Both the position numbers and the translations under genes were made by a program. A stretch of 64,000 nucleotides of DNA from Ampullaceana balthica (Eukaryota > Mollusca > Gastropoda > Lymnaeidae): assembly GCA_944989445.1 (NCBI GenBank), contig CALYLW010000500.1:434001-498000 (forward strand), given 5' to 3'. This document shows positions 37,916-48,851 of the stretch, one piece after another (within the stretch, counting starts at the first letter, position 1; each line of letters opens with the position of its first letter). Below the pieces are notes generated by a model, which saw nothing but the letters and a program-made list of their open reading frames with translations, was not told the DNA's origin and ran no database searches.

Positions 37916-40180
37916 GCTCCCTCAGATTGACAAAACACATCCGATGGTCCAACGTTTTGAATGAAATAAGTCACTTAGTCAAATTTTCTGAATTCCAGAA
38001 TCTAGAGTAGCTTTTAGACACTTTAGTTCAATCACATTATTCCAAATTGCAATTCTCATACTTTCCATACAATGAATGAATACAAATTCAGTTCTACACT
38101 TGTTTGGAATTTACCAAAGTTATTGTTTATTTATACAAAGAGTTCCTTGATACACGATTCACTGATTTAAATAGTTTAAACAGCTGCTCATATCTTCTAG
38201 AGTTCAAGGTTATGTTTACAGTTCTTTCTTGGAATCCATTAGTAATAGCCTGTGTCACGTTGACACCGTGTGCTCTGCATGCCTTGACCCAGATTCAGTG
38301 CGTGTAGCTGCTATGTGGGAAGTCAAGTCGCCATTTTGAAAACTTCTTGTATTATATATTTCATTGAATTACAAAAGTTTATTCACTGCTGCTTACGAAC
38401 TTGAATATTCACAAATTACGATGGCTCACAATATTTCTTCCTTTAATGAATACTTCCCTTTTTTAAATACACAATACTTGTCACTTCCACGATGACCTCG
38501 CTAATGTTAACGTTTCTTTTTCTCTATAGCAAAGGGAGGACAAGGATATCATTAGTCAACGGATCCACCACAGTGACTTTACACAAACATTTTAAATTAC
38601 TTAATACTGATGCGATAAACCCTGAGATCTACTTTATTTAATTCTTGACATTATAACAAAACTTGTTTTAATGAACACATATGTTTATCTATGGTCGTCA
38701 CCCATATTGTCGTCATCCCATATATTTTCGTCACACATATTGTCGTCACCCATATTGTCGTCACACATAATATCGTCACCCATATTGTCGTCACCCATAT
38801 TATCGTCACCCTTATTGTCGTCACTCATATTGTCATCGCCTATATTGTCGTCACACATATTGTCGTCACCCAAATTGTCGTCACCCATATTGTTTTCACC
38901 ATATTATCGTCACACATATTGTCTTCGCACATATTGTCGTCACACATATTGTCGTCACACATATTGTCGTCACCCATATTGTCATCACCCATATTGTCGT
39001 TACACATATTGCGGTCACCCATATTTTCGTCACCATATTGTCGTCACCCATATTGTTGTCACACATATGGTCGTCACACATATTGTCGTCACCCATATTT
39101 TCATTACCATATTGTCGTCACCCATATTGTCGTCACCCATGTTGGCGTCACACATATTGTCTTCACCCATATTGTCGTCACACATATGGTCGTCACCCAT
39201 ATTGTCGTCATCCATATTGTCGTCACATACATTGTCGTCAGACATATGGTCGTCACCGATATTGTCGTCACACATATTGTCGTCACCCATATTGTCGTCA
39301 CACATATTGTCGTCACCCATATAGTCGTCACATATATTGTCGTCACACATATTGTCGTCACCCATATAGTCGTCACACATATTGTCGTCACACATATCGT
39401 CGTCACCCATAATGTCGTCACACATATTGTCGTCACATATATTGTCGTCACACATATTGTCGTCACCCATATGGTCGTCACCCATATCTTCGTCACCCAT
39501 ATTGTCGTCACCCATATTGTCGTCACACATATTGTCGTTACACATATTGTTTTCACAGATAATGAATTGAGAAGATATGAGAAAATTCTTATTAATTTTT
39601 CATCTTTTTCATGCTATCGGCTGATTAAAGAAACGTCTCATACAAAAGAACTTACCCTTTAAAGAAAAAAAACCATAGTCCCGTTGTTCCTATGTGATGC
39701 CAGAGCAGATTATACAATACGGCTAATGTCCTGTTGAGACTAGCTGATGAGCAAATATTAGTCAGTTAGGGGAATATATGCTATTTCGACAAAAATATAT
39801 GGTATTCGACACAGGTTTTCTATGATTGAGAAGCCTTACAATATATGGTATTCGACACAGTTTTACTAAGGATAAAAATTCTTAAAATATATGGTATTCG
39901 ACATAGTTTTACTAAGGATAAAAATCTTTAAAATATATGGTATTCGACACAGTTTTACTAAGGATAAAGATCTTTATATGGTATTCGACACAGTTTAACT
40001 AAGGTTGAAGATCTTTAAATTTTGTTCATGTTCTTAGGTTGCCAGGACAGGTTCGGTATGTGTCACAAACCAGGAGAGTACTTCTCTTACGTCATCGGCG
40101 GACAAATATTTGACCGTTGCACCTGTGATACTGTCAGTGAAGCGCAACAATCAATCGTCAAATACACCTGCAAGAACTAA
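29718..40180 (+). CDS. gene 3: secreted three-module 12-cysteine protein
   Basis: Proposed coding exons are 29718-29720 (ATG), 30026-30104, 30352-30462, 31415-31543 and 40038-40180 (TAA 40178-40180), giving about 154 residues. Splice phases are 0 then 1, 1, 1. The signal peptide is KFFAVVAAFICLSLTDFTDG. The modules hold 3, 4 and 5 cysteines (GCTVEGKYYKHGE..., GCDFENQC..., GCQDRFGMCHKPGEYF...-type with CTC and a final YTCKN); the first residue of the last module is encoded across the splice. Where gene 2 has ATG at 10166 this gene has TTG (30008), with an in-frame stop TAA at 29996-29998, so the start cannot be in exon 2 unless non-AUG. The third intron is 8.5 kb, swollen by transposons and minisatellites. 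Function unknown; closest relative is gene 2. Confidence 0.8.
31590..31720. repeat. ATTAATATATAC tandem repeat
   Basis: About ten copies of a 12-bp unit in gene 3 intron 3, ending in an AT run. One more unit appears at 34345-34360, beyond the Helitron-like element, showing that the element was inserted into this array. Confidence 0.85.
31727..34338 (+). mobile_element. Helitron-like nonautonomous element carrying a minisatellite
   Basis: The 3' end is diagnostic: a perfect 8-bp stem hairpin GCGGCGTA-TGT-TACGCCGC (34309-34327), a 7-bp spacer, then CTAG (34335-34338) followed by T. Flanking ATTAATATATAC repeats lie on both sides. The 5' end is uncertain (TCTCTTCATGGTGGGACC near 31727 is a candidate but is preceded by T, not A). 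Most of the interior is the 56-bp array at 31943-34182. No helicase coding region is present. Confidence 0.65.
31943..34182. repeat. 56-bp minisatellite, exactly 40 units
   Basis: Forty head-to-tail units of GTTTCATACTAGGTCACGTC + CTTGCCTGCTCATACAATGT + AAACACAACAACACGT. The first unit has CTTACCTG; the others look identical by eye. Each junction makes the palindrome AACACGTGTT (with CACGTG) and each unit has AGGTCACGTCC. There are no spacers, so this is not a CRISPR array. Confidence 0.97.
34440..34860. repeat. interspersed repeat, copy 2
   Basis: Aligns with 13005-13480 in gene 2. Noncoding and of unknown class. The sequence before it (AAATCCCTTATATTAAT, 34417-34433) resembles the end of the Helitron-like element at 12972-12987. 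Confidence 0.55.
35866..36148 (+). mobile_element. tRNA-derived SINE inserted in LTR element
   Basis: The most complete copy in the window: tRNA-like head GGTGGTCGAGTGGCAGCGCA, B-box GGTTCGAATCCGTG, body, and a tail AGCGTCTGTATAG followed by ATAAGATAAG. The sister LTR element is continuous at this point (CAAAAGCTAAGAAACTGATTC on the other strand), which fixes the insertion site. The open frame at 36029-36316 runs across the SINE border and is not a gene. Confidence 0.85.
36436..37701 (-). pseudogene. retrotransposon gag remnant
   Basis: Minus-strand fragments in order: 37701-37291, a lysine/glutamate-rich coiled coil (EKKKQKQKEAEEKERKKQ); 37321-36965, a capsid-like helical region (ADWPAQLMTQLTGEAFEAYN); 37040-36693, with a zinc knuckle beginning CSYCNKQGHM; then an arginine/asparagine-rich tail to 36442. 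Frame changes between the pieces and loss of the last zinc-knuckle cysteine frame show decay. Shares TPALF..., QDMFAAVQNKIQEK and GMRNQSLPNQGNRQ with the element at 41211. Confidence 0.75.
37858..37912. repeat. AT microsatellite
   Basis: An (AT)n run in the leader of the minus-strand LTR element; the isoleucine/tyrosine-rich frames are spurious. Confidence 0.93.
38691..39552. repeat. 15-bp minisatellite, about 57 units
   Basis: Unit TATTGTCGTCACCCA with frequent C/A and single-base variants. All six frames stay open, producing false proteins up to 323 residues (IVVTH, ILSSP, DDNMG repeats). It lies in gene 3 intron 3. Confidence 0.96.
39780..40012. repeat. ~50-bp tandem repeat before gene 3 last exon
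   Basis: Five decaying copies of ATATATGGTATTCGACACAG + TTTTACTAAGGATAAAAATCTTTAAA. It ends about 25 bp before the 3' splice site at 40037. Confidence 0.9.
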
Positions 40181-40248
40181 CTGAAAGGAAATGGCCATTG
40201 GGATGATGTGTGTAGACACGAGACTACACTATGTTTATTATTAACATC

Positions 40249-40254
40249 AATAAA
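40249..40254 (+). terminator. poly(A) signal of gene 3
   Basis: AATAAA about 70 bp after the stop codon, followed by an A-rich stretch. Confidence 0.6.
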
Positions 40255-40377
40255 AAAACAATCCAACTAACGGATATAGATCTGATAGTTTGTTTTCTTT
40301 TTTTGAAAATGTCGTTAATTACATTAAAAAATGTCGTTAATTACATCAAAAAACAAGAAATTAAATTAATTTTCTTA

Positions 40378-40640
40378 ACTTATCTTTACAGACGCTCCTT
40401 ATATACAGAATATTATTGGGTCCTAAGCAGAACCATGGTTTTTTGTCTGGTCTTGGATTTTTTAAAAAGTTTTAAATGTTGATAGACTGTTGGTAGATTT
40501 CATGGTTTCATCAGGCAACTGCTTCCACGTCCAAATTCCGGCCAGGAAGGACGAGAACTTGTGTTGTTCTTGCATCCGGAATAAGAAGAAAAAAAATTAA
40601 TTATTTTTATTCCTATGTCTGTCTGAAAGTTGAATTAGAC
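40378..40640 (-). mobile_element. 3' end of the same non-LTR retrotransposon family
   Basis: Aligns with 871-1130 (GACGCTCCTT.TATACAGA, AAATGTTGATA.A.TGTTGG, TTCATCAGGCAAC, AATTCCGG, CTTGCAT.CGGAATAAG). Decayed; lies just after gene 3. Confidence 0.65.
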
Positions 40641-42352
40641 TAACTTTTTGTGACGTTTGTTTCCAAGTTATAATTAATTGACTTATTCATTATGACAATT
40701 TATTATAATTTTTTTCTTTTTTTTTCTTTTTCTTTTTTTTTAAAATTTTTGTTTTAAAAAATTTTGTTATGCTTTTATAAACAACAAAAATTTCTATATT
40801 AAATAATATTTTGGATTAGCATCATTGGTGTTTTTAGACTATACAGTAAGTCTACACAGACTGTAATTTCAGTTATGAATAAATACGTGTTAACCTTTAC
40901 TTAACATGCATATATTTTTTGAGGACTTGTCTATATTATCAATAATATTTAAAAATAGGCCTAGACAAAAAAAGCGCAACATTTTTTTTTAATTTTAAAA
41001 TAAAAAGAGAAGTTAAGATAATTCGTTATTTACATCACACACCTATAAGATACACTTATGTCAAAGCGTCACACATCTACGTCATACAATCATATATAAA
41101 CAGCAAACATCCACGTTACATACACATGTAAAACATACACTCACATCATACACACATATAGAATCATCACACACTCACAACGATCCATAACACACTCCCC
41201 TATATATAACTGTCACATCTGATTAACATAATTTTGTGACGTAAGGTCACGTGTACAAGAGACGCGGGAAGAAAGGAGCATTTCTATTGGTTGAAAGTGT
41301 TGGGCGAAGAGTTGTGTGTAGACTTCCGACAGGGAAGCATGATAGTGAATAGCTCAAGATTTCCACGTTATATTACCTCAAATGATTCTTATGTGTACAA
41401 TATATATGTATATTAAAGTTGTTTTGGATAAACGAATTCTTCAGTGAATTATTGTGCACAAGATTAATTACTGTGAGAACGCCTACATAAAAGAGAATAT
41501 AAAAGTTAATATCGTTACATTGGTGTCGAAGTAAAAGTTCCATGTGAACACTGTACAAGATATTTCGAGAAAGAGGTTTCGTGGAAATAAGTATTGGATA
41601 TTTCCAAAAAAGGAAAGTATTCTTTAAAATAAGAAATAATAACAGCTATAGTATTTTTTGAATATTCAAGTTCGTAAGAAGCTGTGAATAAACTTTTGTA
41701 GTTCAATGAAAATACAAGAAGATTTCAAAATGGCGGCATAAACGGCAGATATCCGCAGTGTATAAAACTGGATCAGACTAGTTGGTTCTACGTCACATTC
41801 GACGACAGTACAAGCATACTACACAGTACTGGAATCTGGGTCGTGTAGGCTTACTGAATGGTGACACACGGTGAACATATATAGGTCGTGACGTCAACAG
41901 GCTTAATGCTAGTTGATTCCAGGAAATATTAGTATAGTAAACATAACATCGAACCGAGAAGCTATGGACTATTCAATGTGTTGGTGTGAATTATAAATAA
42001 AGGAAACGGAATTTTTATCCATTCATTGTGTGAAGAGTTTGATTATCGCAATTTTGGATTAATGGAATGAACTAAATTGTTTAAAAACTACTCGAAAATT
42101 GAAATTTTAACCAAGTGACTTTTATTCAAAACGATCGGACCATTTAATATATTTTGTCAATCTGAGGGAGCGTATATATAAAGTATACTAAAGATCCCGT
42201 GTGAGGATTCTTTTTGTTGTCTCATCTTGCCAATAACTAGATTTTATGGTTTAGACGTGTCACTTATTTGAACTTAACATTTTTGAATTCAAGATTTTTC
42301 ATTTGGACGATTTATAACTTTATCAATATATATACATACATTCCTTACCGAA

Positions 42353-43695
42353 TTGCTAGATTCATATTATTCAATCAAACAAAACATGGATCACTACAAG
42401 GAATTCACTGCCATAGATGAAGAAATAGAAAAGCTAAAAATAGCCAAAGAAGAAGAGATGAAAAAAACTGCCAAATTAAAAGAGCAGCTAAGAAAAATTG
42501 TAGAACAAGAAAATCAAAGAATTGCTGAAGAAAAAGAAAAGCAAAGAATTGCTAAAGAAGAAGAAAAGCTAAGAATAGCTGAAAAAACAGAAAATCAAAG
42601 AATTGCTAAAGAAGAGAAAAGCTAAGAATAGCTGAAAAAATAGAAAATCAAAGAATTGCTAAAGAAGAAGAAAAGCTAAGAATAGCTGAAAAAAATAGAA
42701 AATCAAAGAATTGCTGAAGACAAAGGAAAAAGCTAAGAAAAGCTGAACAGAAAGAAAAAATGGATAAGAGACAAGACATATTTGCAGCAATACAAATTAA
42801 AAGTCAAGAAAAAAGGCAAGGTATGAGAAACCAGAGTCTGCCAAACCAAGGCAACAGACAAACTATTTGTTGGTACTGTAACAAGCCAGGACATATGGCT
42901 AAGCAGTGTTACCACAATAAAGGAAAACCAAATAGGGTGTCACCTAATGGCAGCCCTATAAGAAAGAAAATAGAAGAAAGATCAAGACAAGCATGGAGAG
43001 AAAAATATAATCATAATTCCAGACACAGAGATTATGATCAAGAAAGACAATCCTTGAGAGAAAGAAATAATCATAATTCCAGACATAGAGATTATGATCA
43101 AGAAAGACAATCATGGAGAGACAGAAATAATCATAATTCCATAAATAGAGATTATAATCAAAGCAGAAGATCATGGAGAGGCAAATACAATTTTGACTCC
43201 AGAAAAAGAAATTATGATCAACCATGGAGAAAGAATGAAAACCAAGACATGAATGATAGAAAAATAATAAAGTTAAATCGAGCACAAAAAGAAACTAGTG
43301 ACACTGTAGCCACTATTGACAATCAAATATATGATAGAAGAAAAATGAATCAAGAAGAAACGAGCACTTGTGACACTTTAGCCACTATTAAAAATCAAGT
43401 ATATGGTAAAAGGGATGAAAACCATAGTACCAGAGATAAAGATGGCACTAGTGAATCTGAAACCATTCGTGTAGAATCATCTGAAGTAGGAAGAACAATT
43501 AGTTGTTTATTAAGCAGAATGAAAAACATAGATAAAGACAATGATTTCCAGATAAAGCTTTCTGACATTAACTCATCTGGTCGAAATTCTATTGAACTAT
43601 CAGGAAGCAAAAATGACATCTCAAAAGCTAAGAAACTGATTCAAGATGCTGGAATTGATATTGTGAATGGACATAATCGAAGTCATGGTTGGTGA
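42353..43695 (+). pseudogene. gag-like gene of the LTR element, frameshifted
   Basis: 42353-42625 encodes a coiled coil of repeated RIAKEEEK-like units. A frame change follows at about 42615. The frame 42760-43695 then has QDIFAAIQIK, GMRNQSLPNQGNRQ and an intact retroviral-type zinc knuckle CWYCNKPGHMAKQC (CX2CX4HX4C), followed by four copies of a 19-residue unit of the type NHNSRHRDYDQERQSWR. The capsid-like segment present in the copy at 36965-37321 is missing here. Role in nucleic-acid binding is inferred from the zinc knuckle. Confidence 0.75.
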
Positions 43696-44174
43696 ATTAT
43701 TGAACATTTAACAGTCTGAAGAAACATTCAAAGCCCATCGATTTGAATTCATACTCGTCAATTGAAGAATGACTATCTTTGAACTAGGCTATGCTATTAG
43801 CCGACTACAAATTTGACATTAAACCTGTGAAGGGAAAGGACAATGTGGTTGCAGACATATTAAGTAGAATGACAATAAATAAAGACACTCTGTGAACTCC
43901 TAACTGATAAAAACCAGAGACTATTAAAAAGACATTCTGTGAATTACTAAATGATAAAATAAGAGACTGTTTTAACATTAGTCTGTGAATTCCTAAAGGA
44001 TACAAACAGAGACTGTAATTATATTAATATTTTTCTTTGTTGAACAATGGACAAGGAACAGTGTTTGAATTCCATTGGATTATTAGTTAATTTTAATAAT
44101 ATTGAGTGTTTAAATGTTTTAATTACACAAAATTACAGATGTGTTTAAAAGTCCATTTTCATTTTTTCAGCACA

Positions 44175-44300
44175 GGTAGACGGTTGCAGTTCTACAGATT
44201 TTTTCTCATTATTTCTTATGTTAAGACTGTTGCAGTTCTACAGATTTTTTCTCATTATTTCTTATGTTTAGACTGTTACAGTCCTACAGATTTTTCTTAT
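44175..44300. repeat. 46-bp tandem repeat in the LTR element
   Basis: Just under three copies of TTCTACAGATTTTTTCTCAT + TATTTCTTATGTTTAGACTGTTGCAG in the 3' noncoding part before the LTR. Confidence 0.85.
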
Positions 44301-45289
44301 TGATTCTATATCCAGAAGTTGAATGTAAGAAAATGAATGTTCATTGATGATAAATATTTGAAATTTGAATATAGATATAGATTGATTTGATTTTATGAAG
44401 ACCAAAAATGTTGTATTTCATAAACATTTTTTTTTGAAGGATGGGGGTGAATGTCACATCTGATTAACATAATTTTGTGACGTAAGGTCACGTGTACAGA
44501 GACGCGGGAAGAAAGGAGCATTTCTATTGGTTGAAAGTGTTGGGCGAAGAGTTGTGTGTAGACTTCCGACAGGGAAGCATGTATAGTGAATAGCTCAAGA
44601 TTTCCACGTTATATTACCTCAAATGATTCTTATGTGTACAATATATATGTATATTAAAGTTGTTTTGGATAAACGAATTCTTCAGTGAATTATTGTGCAC
44701 AAGATTAATTACTGTGAGAACGCCTACATAAAAGAGAATATAAAAAGTTATATAGTTACAATAACATACTCACAAATATACACACTCCCATACATACATA
44801 CACTCACTCATGATACATACATATCTCTTCTAATTTATTGTCAAATTTTAATAAAAAAGGGATAATATTTTTGTGTTTAATTTTTTTTGGTCTGGTTTGA
44901 ACAAAAAAGTCAACTTGCAAACCTAGTCTAAAATACACCAAGATGGCATTGATGGAGAGGTACTGTAACTAGGAGAGTGGAGGTTGTCGTTTATAACGTT
45001 ACGCGTTTTTCCGATGACGATACAAATTTAGAAGCCAACTAATGAAAAACGAACAATACAAATTGTCATTCAACGTGTCCTTGACAAAGAGTGTTATAAT
45101 TGTTTAAGACATAATCGACTGTTTACAAACGACTCGTAGGAGCAATACTGTATTATTTGTTTCTTCTCTTCGTCGTATTCGATTAAAACAGGTTTGGGTT
45201 TGGAGTTATATTTTTGTGAAAGGGGAACAGACCCTTGTCTTGTCAGCACTGGAGACCTAGTATGAAAACTTGGAAATACAATGCAAAGC

Positions 45290-45548
45290 TAATCTAACAC
45301 TACCGTGCAGATAGACATAGGGGTAAAACCACTTTTCTGATTCAGCATAAAAGAACAAACACATGTTAATACATGTTCTTACCGTCTGGAATTCGGATGT
45401 GGAATGGGTTACCTGAAGAAACCAAGAAAACCACTCTATCAACACTTAAAACACAAATAAAAAATACAAGACCAGACACAATTCATGGATAAGCGTAGAA
45501 CGCTATAATCTTCTGTATAGAAGGAGCGCATGTAAAAGATAAGATAAA
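45290..45548 (+). mobile_element. 3' end of non-LTR retrotransposon, best-preserved copy
   Basis: On the plus strand it encodes the recognisable reverse-transcriptase tail IRMWNGLPEETKKTTLS, then TAA near 45490, then a short 3' UTR ending TCTGTATAGAAGGAGCGCAT and an AAAAGATAAGATAAAA tail. This tail is shared with the SINEs at 330, 26110 and 35866. Confidence 0.7.
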
Positions 45549-45554
45549 ACTAGC

Positions 45555-45770
45555 CGGCACGTTATGACGTTGTAAACAGTGGTATAAACTCGGCACGTTA
45601 TGACGTTGTAAACAGTGGTATAAACTTGGCCCGTTTTGACGTTGTAAACAGTGGTATAAACTTGGCCCGTTTTGAAGTTGTAAACAGTGGTATAAACTTG
45701 GCCCGTTTTGAAGTTGTTAACAGTGGTATAAACTTGGCCCGTTTTGACGTTGTAAACAGTGGTATAAAAT
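45555..45770. repeat. 36-bp minisatellite
   Basis: Six copies of GGCCCGTTTTGACGTTGTAA + ACAGTGGTATAAACTT. The minus-strand frame with FIPLFTTSKRAK repeats arises because 36 is a multiple of three. Confidence 0.93.
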
Positions 45771-45834
45771 AGAAATTTTTGACAGTAACAAAGTTTTCAA
45801 ACGTCTTCATTAAGAAGTGATACTATTTAATTAT

Positions 45835-45837
<3 letters not shown>

Positions 45838-45925
<88 letters not shown>
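45838..45925. repeat. AT microsatellite
   Basis: An (AT)n run immediately before the solo LTR. Confidence 0.93.
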
Positions 45926-45928
<3 letters not shown>

Positions 45929-45936
45929 GGTTTAAA

Positions 45937-46173
45937 TGTTAATGTGTTCTGTAGGCGTTTTCACAATACAATCTTTCGTGCAATAAATCCTTGAAATACT
46001 GTTGTCAACAAAATATCTGTAATATGCACAATATATACAGAAATATAACTTTGAGGTTTCACAACGTGGAGACATCAGCCACACAATCCGCCATTACTTT
46101 TTCTCAACTTTCGTTCGCACCCTTTCCACCCATGTGACCTCTCTGTCACTAATCTTGTGATGACCATGGGACA
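45937..46173 (-). mobile_element. solo LTR
   Basis: A 237-bp sequence closely matching the LTR at 35006-35238 along its length (TGTTAATGT...TGTAGGCGTT...CAACGTGGAGACATCAGCCACACA...GTGACCTCTCTGTCACTAATCT). No internal element follows on either side. The flanks are AT-rich and give no convincing target duplication. Confidence 0.8.
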
Positions 46174-46731
46174 AAAAATTAACAGTTTAAGTCGATTTGT
46201 GTGCATGTTTTATACCCTTAAAGCTTCTTAACATTACATATGAGTAGTGAAGTTTTAGTCATCTGTTTATATATATATATAAATGTTCGTGTAACAGTCA
46301 GGAAATTTATTATTTATCGGTTGCTATTTTTTATAATTTTTTTTCACTTTTTGACTTCTAATAATTTATAAGTGATGGGTCGATTAATCGTAAAAAAGTA
46401 ATTTAATCGTTAAACTTTTTAACGATTAATCGAGAAATTATTTGTTATTTTCCGCAGCCTTAATATATATATAATATCAACTGCAATAATTTTTTCATGT
46501 TATATTTTAGGACATCGTCTGTGTATGAAAAACGCAGTGTCAAGATTTTTTTTTAAATTTTAAGAGAAATTTACATTAGTTTTGTTAAGCTACAACTAGT
46601 ACAGCAAAGTTTGTAAAGCAGCAAATAGGAAAGACATTATATTTTAAAAGTATTACGGTACTTAATTTGGCTCTTTCCCTGCCAGCGGGCACTTTCCATC
46701 ATTTACCTTGACCTATAAAAAAAAACAATCT

Positions 46732-48700
46732 AATAATAATAATAATAAATTGATTATTTATATAGCGCTGTATCCCAGTAAGGAACTGGGCTCACAGCGC
46801 TTTACATGAAAGAAATAACATACCTATAAGTATTAAATTAACTTTCATATCATACTAAACACAAAAATTACAATACATTATACGTAAGCTACATTAATAA
46901 TTTACAAGAAATGTTGTTTCATTAATTTTGAAAATAAATTTTGAAAAGATGTGTCTTAAGTGCAGTCTTGAAGGACTTGGTTGTTTGAATACTACGTATG
47001 TGTAATGGTAGAGAATTCCATTGTTTGGCTGCACAAAAGGAGAACGACCTTTCACCAAATGTTTTGGTGCGTGTCTTAGGAACAGAGAGAACGCGTGTGT
47101 CTGCAGAAGATCGTAGCTGGCGAGTGGGTGAGTAGACCGACAAAAGTTCATTAAGATACGATGAAGATGTGTCCGAAAAGAAGTTGTGACAGAGAACGGC
47201 CAGTTTGTAATCAATACGGGCTTGTATAGGCAGCCAATGAAGTGAGTGAAGAAGTGGAGTAACATGGTCATGTTCTTTTGCCTGGAGCACCAGTCTGGCA
47301 GCTGAATTTTGAACTTTCTGTAGTTTTTCAATGCATTGTTTTTGCGCACCTGACAGAAGAGAATTGCAGTAATCCATACGAGCTAGTACAAGAGCACAGA
47401 CTAGAGTTTTTATTGCACTAACTGTTAAGTAATGACGGATTGAGCTGATCTGACGAATGGCAGTGTAGGCAGAGCGACAGATGTGATTGATGAAGTTGTT
47501 AATAGACATGTTGTCAGAAATAATGTAGCCAAGATTCCTAGTCGATGTTGTGAGCAGAATATCCGAACTGGCTACTTGAATTAACTTCGGAAGAGACAAA
47601 GTACTGCGTGATTTATTGTTGCAAAATAGAAGTGCTTCAGTCTTGTCATCATTCAGCCTTAGTTTGCTGAACGTCATCCAAGACTTTACCTCACCAATGC
47701 ACTCTTGCATCAATTGGACAGCGGAGTCCATATTAGAGGGATCAGTGTGAGTATATAGCTGAGTATCATCTGCAAATGATTAGCTTTTAACTGAATGCTT
47801 TTCGAGCAGTAGAAGTAGTGGCCTTGTATACAGTACAAAAAGTACCGGACCCAAAACAGAGCCCTGAGGCACACCATAGAGCAAGTCAGCTTTGTGAGAG
47901 ATACAGCCATCTACTGATACTACCTGTGATCTGTTAGATAAGTATGATTGAAACCAAGCCAGAACTGAGCAAGAAATTCCAAAATAATTTTGCAGGGTTT
48001 TCAGCAGTGTTTGATGGTCGACAGTGTCAAAGGCTGCACTAAGATCTAAGAGGACCAATATAGAAATTTTCCCACTGTCCAGTGCGAGTAGGGGGTCATC
48101 TGTTACCATCAACAGGGTGGTCTCTGTGCTGTGAGAAGGTCTGTAGGCCGACTGATTAGGACTTAGAAGAGTGTGGTCATTTAGATAAGCAAAAAGTTGT
48201 TTTAATACTAGTTTTTCAATGACTTTCGACAAAAATGAAATATTAGACACAGGTCGATAGTTGTTTAAATTGTTTTGGTCTAACCCTTGTTTTTTCAGCA
48301 AGGGTTTTATGATAGCAGATTTACATAATGAAGGAAAGGTGCCAGATTTTAGACTTTCATTAACTATATTAGTTACTGTTGGGAGTAAATGATCTCAACC
48401 AATAATGGAGTGGGGATGGGATCAAGAGGACAGGACGTTGGTTTCGATTTTAGAATAATACTTTTGACCTCCTTTTCGTAACAGGCTGGAACATGTCAAA
48501 GCTTGACCTAACATCAAAAGAAGGAGATAAATCATGTGGTGGCAACAACGTTCTGTCAAGTTCATCTCAAATTTTAGCAATCTGTGATATAATGTTGTAT
48601 AAATACACCAGTGAAGATAAGATGATCCTCCAAAGTTCGTATATATAATGTTGGATATTTTCAAATCTTGCAGTTATTTTCATTCAAATCCAGAAGAAAA
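46732..48700 (-). mobile_element. L2/CR1-like LINE, 5' truncated
   Basis: The 3' end is an (AATAAT)n tail at 46732-46750 preceded on the minus strand by a 3' UTR with a hairpin-like AGCGCTGTGAGCCCAGTTCC ... GGGATACAGCGCTATATAAAT, an ending typical of L2-like elements. The reverse-transcriptase frame fills 46922-48301 and frames to about 48590 add TSCPLDPIPTPLL on a shifted frame. The endonuclease domain is absent, so the copy is truncated. Clade assignment is by motif recall only. Confidence 0.85.
46922..48301 (-). pseudogene. LINE reverse transcriptase with one in-frame stop
   Basis: Reading from 48301 leftward: LNNYRPVSNISFLSKVIEKL (fingers), LLDLSAAFDTVDH (first catalytic Asp), GVPQGSVLGPVLFVLYT, then TAA at 47780-47782, and immediately in the same frame FADD (47765-47776, second and third catalytic Asp) with TQLYTHTDP. 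The C-terminal region has LGYIIS, LVLARMDYCNSLL, LHWLPIQARIDYKLAVL and QWNSLPLHIR and ends at 46922. A single nonsense change separates the two halves; the upstream part is also frameshifted, so it is not functional. Confidence 0.85.
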
Positions 48701-48851
48701 CAATAGGCAGTGACATTTTTAACTCACATTTAGGCTTATGGCTGACAATAGATTGTAATTATATTAACTGTATATTATTATTTTTTTTAAACGAAGGCTC
48801 CTCCAAGGAATGAGAGATCACAACCAAACGAAGGACTCATATTTTGATTGT

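Larger units (their letters stand above)
35006..38520 (-). mobile_element. gag-bearing LTR retrotransposon, 5' LTR lost
   Basis: The 3' LTR is 35006-35238 on the plus map (minus strand starts TGTCAAGTGAGAATCACC); it is preceded on the minus strand by a purine-rich GAAGGATGGGGTGAA. Next come a remnant of the RNase H C-terminus (35640-35860), a SINE insertion (35866-36148), a gag region (36436-37701) and a leader matching that of the element at 41211 as far as about 38500. No 5' LTR follows. Protease, reverse transcriptase core and integrase are absent. Confidence 0.75.
41211..44760 (+). mobile_element. LTR retrotransposon deletion derivative with paired LTRs
   Basis: The LTRs 41211-41519 and 44452-44760 (309 bp each) start TGTCACATC and end TTACA and are almost identical. 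Both sides carry the 5-bp target duplication ATAAC (41206-41210 and 44761-44765). A candidate primer-binding site TTGGTGTCGAAGTAAAAG starts at 41520, and a purine tract GAAGGATGGGGGTGAA precedes the 3' LTR. The interior codes for part of gag and then jumps near 43690 to the extreme C-terminus of a Ty3/gypsy-type RNase H (motif VVADILSRM near 43850-43875). Protease, reverse transcriptase and integrase are missing, so it needed a helper element. Confidence 0.9.

Noticed and set aside
38691..39662. 323-residue open frame of IVVTH repeats
   Set aside because: Product of the 15-bp minisatellite; equally long frames exist in the other frames.
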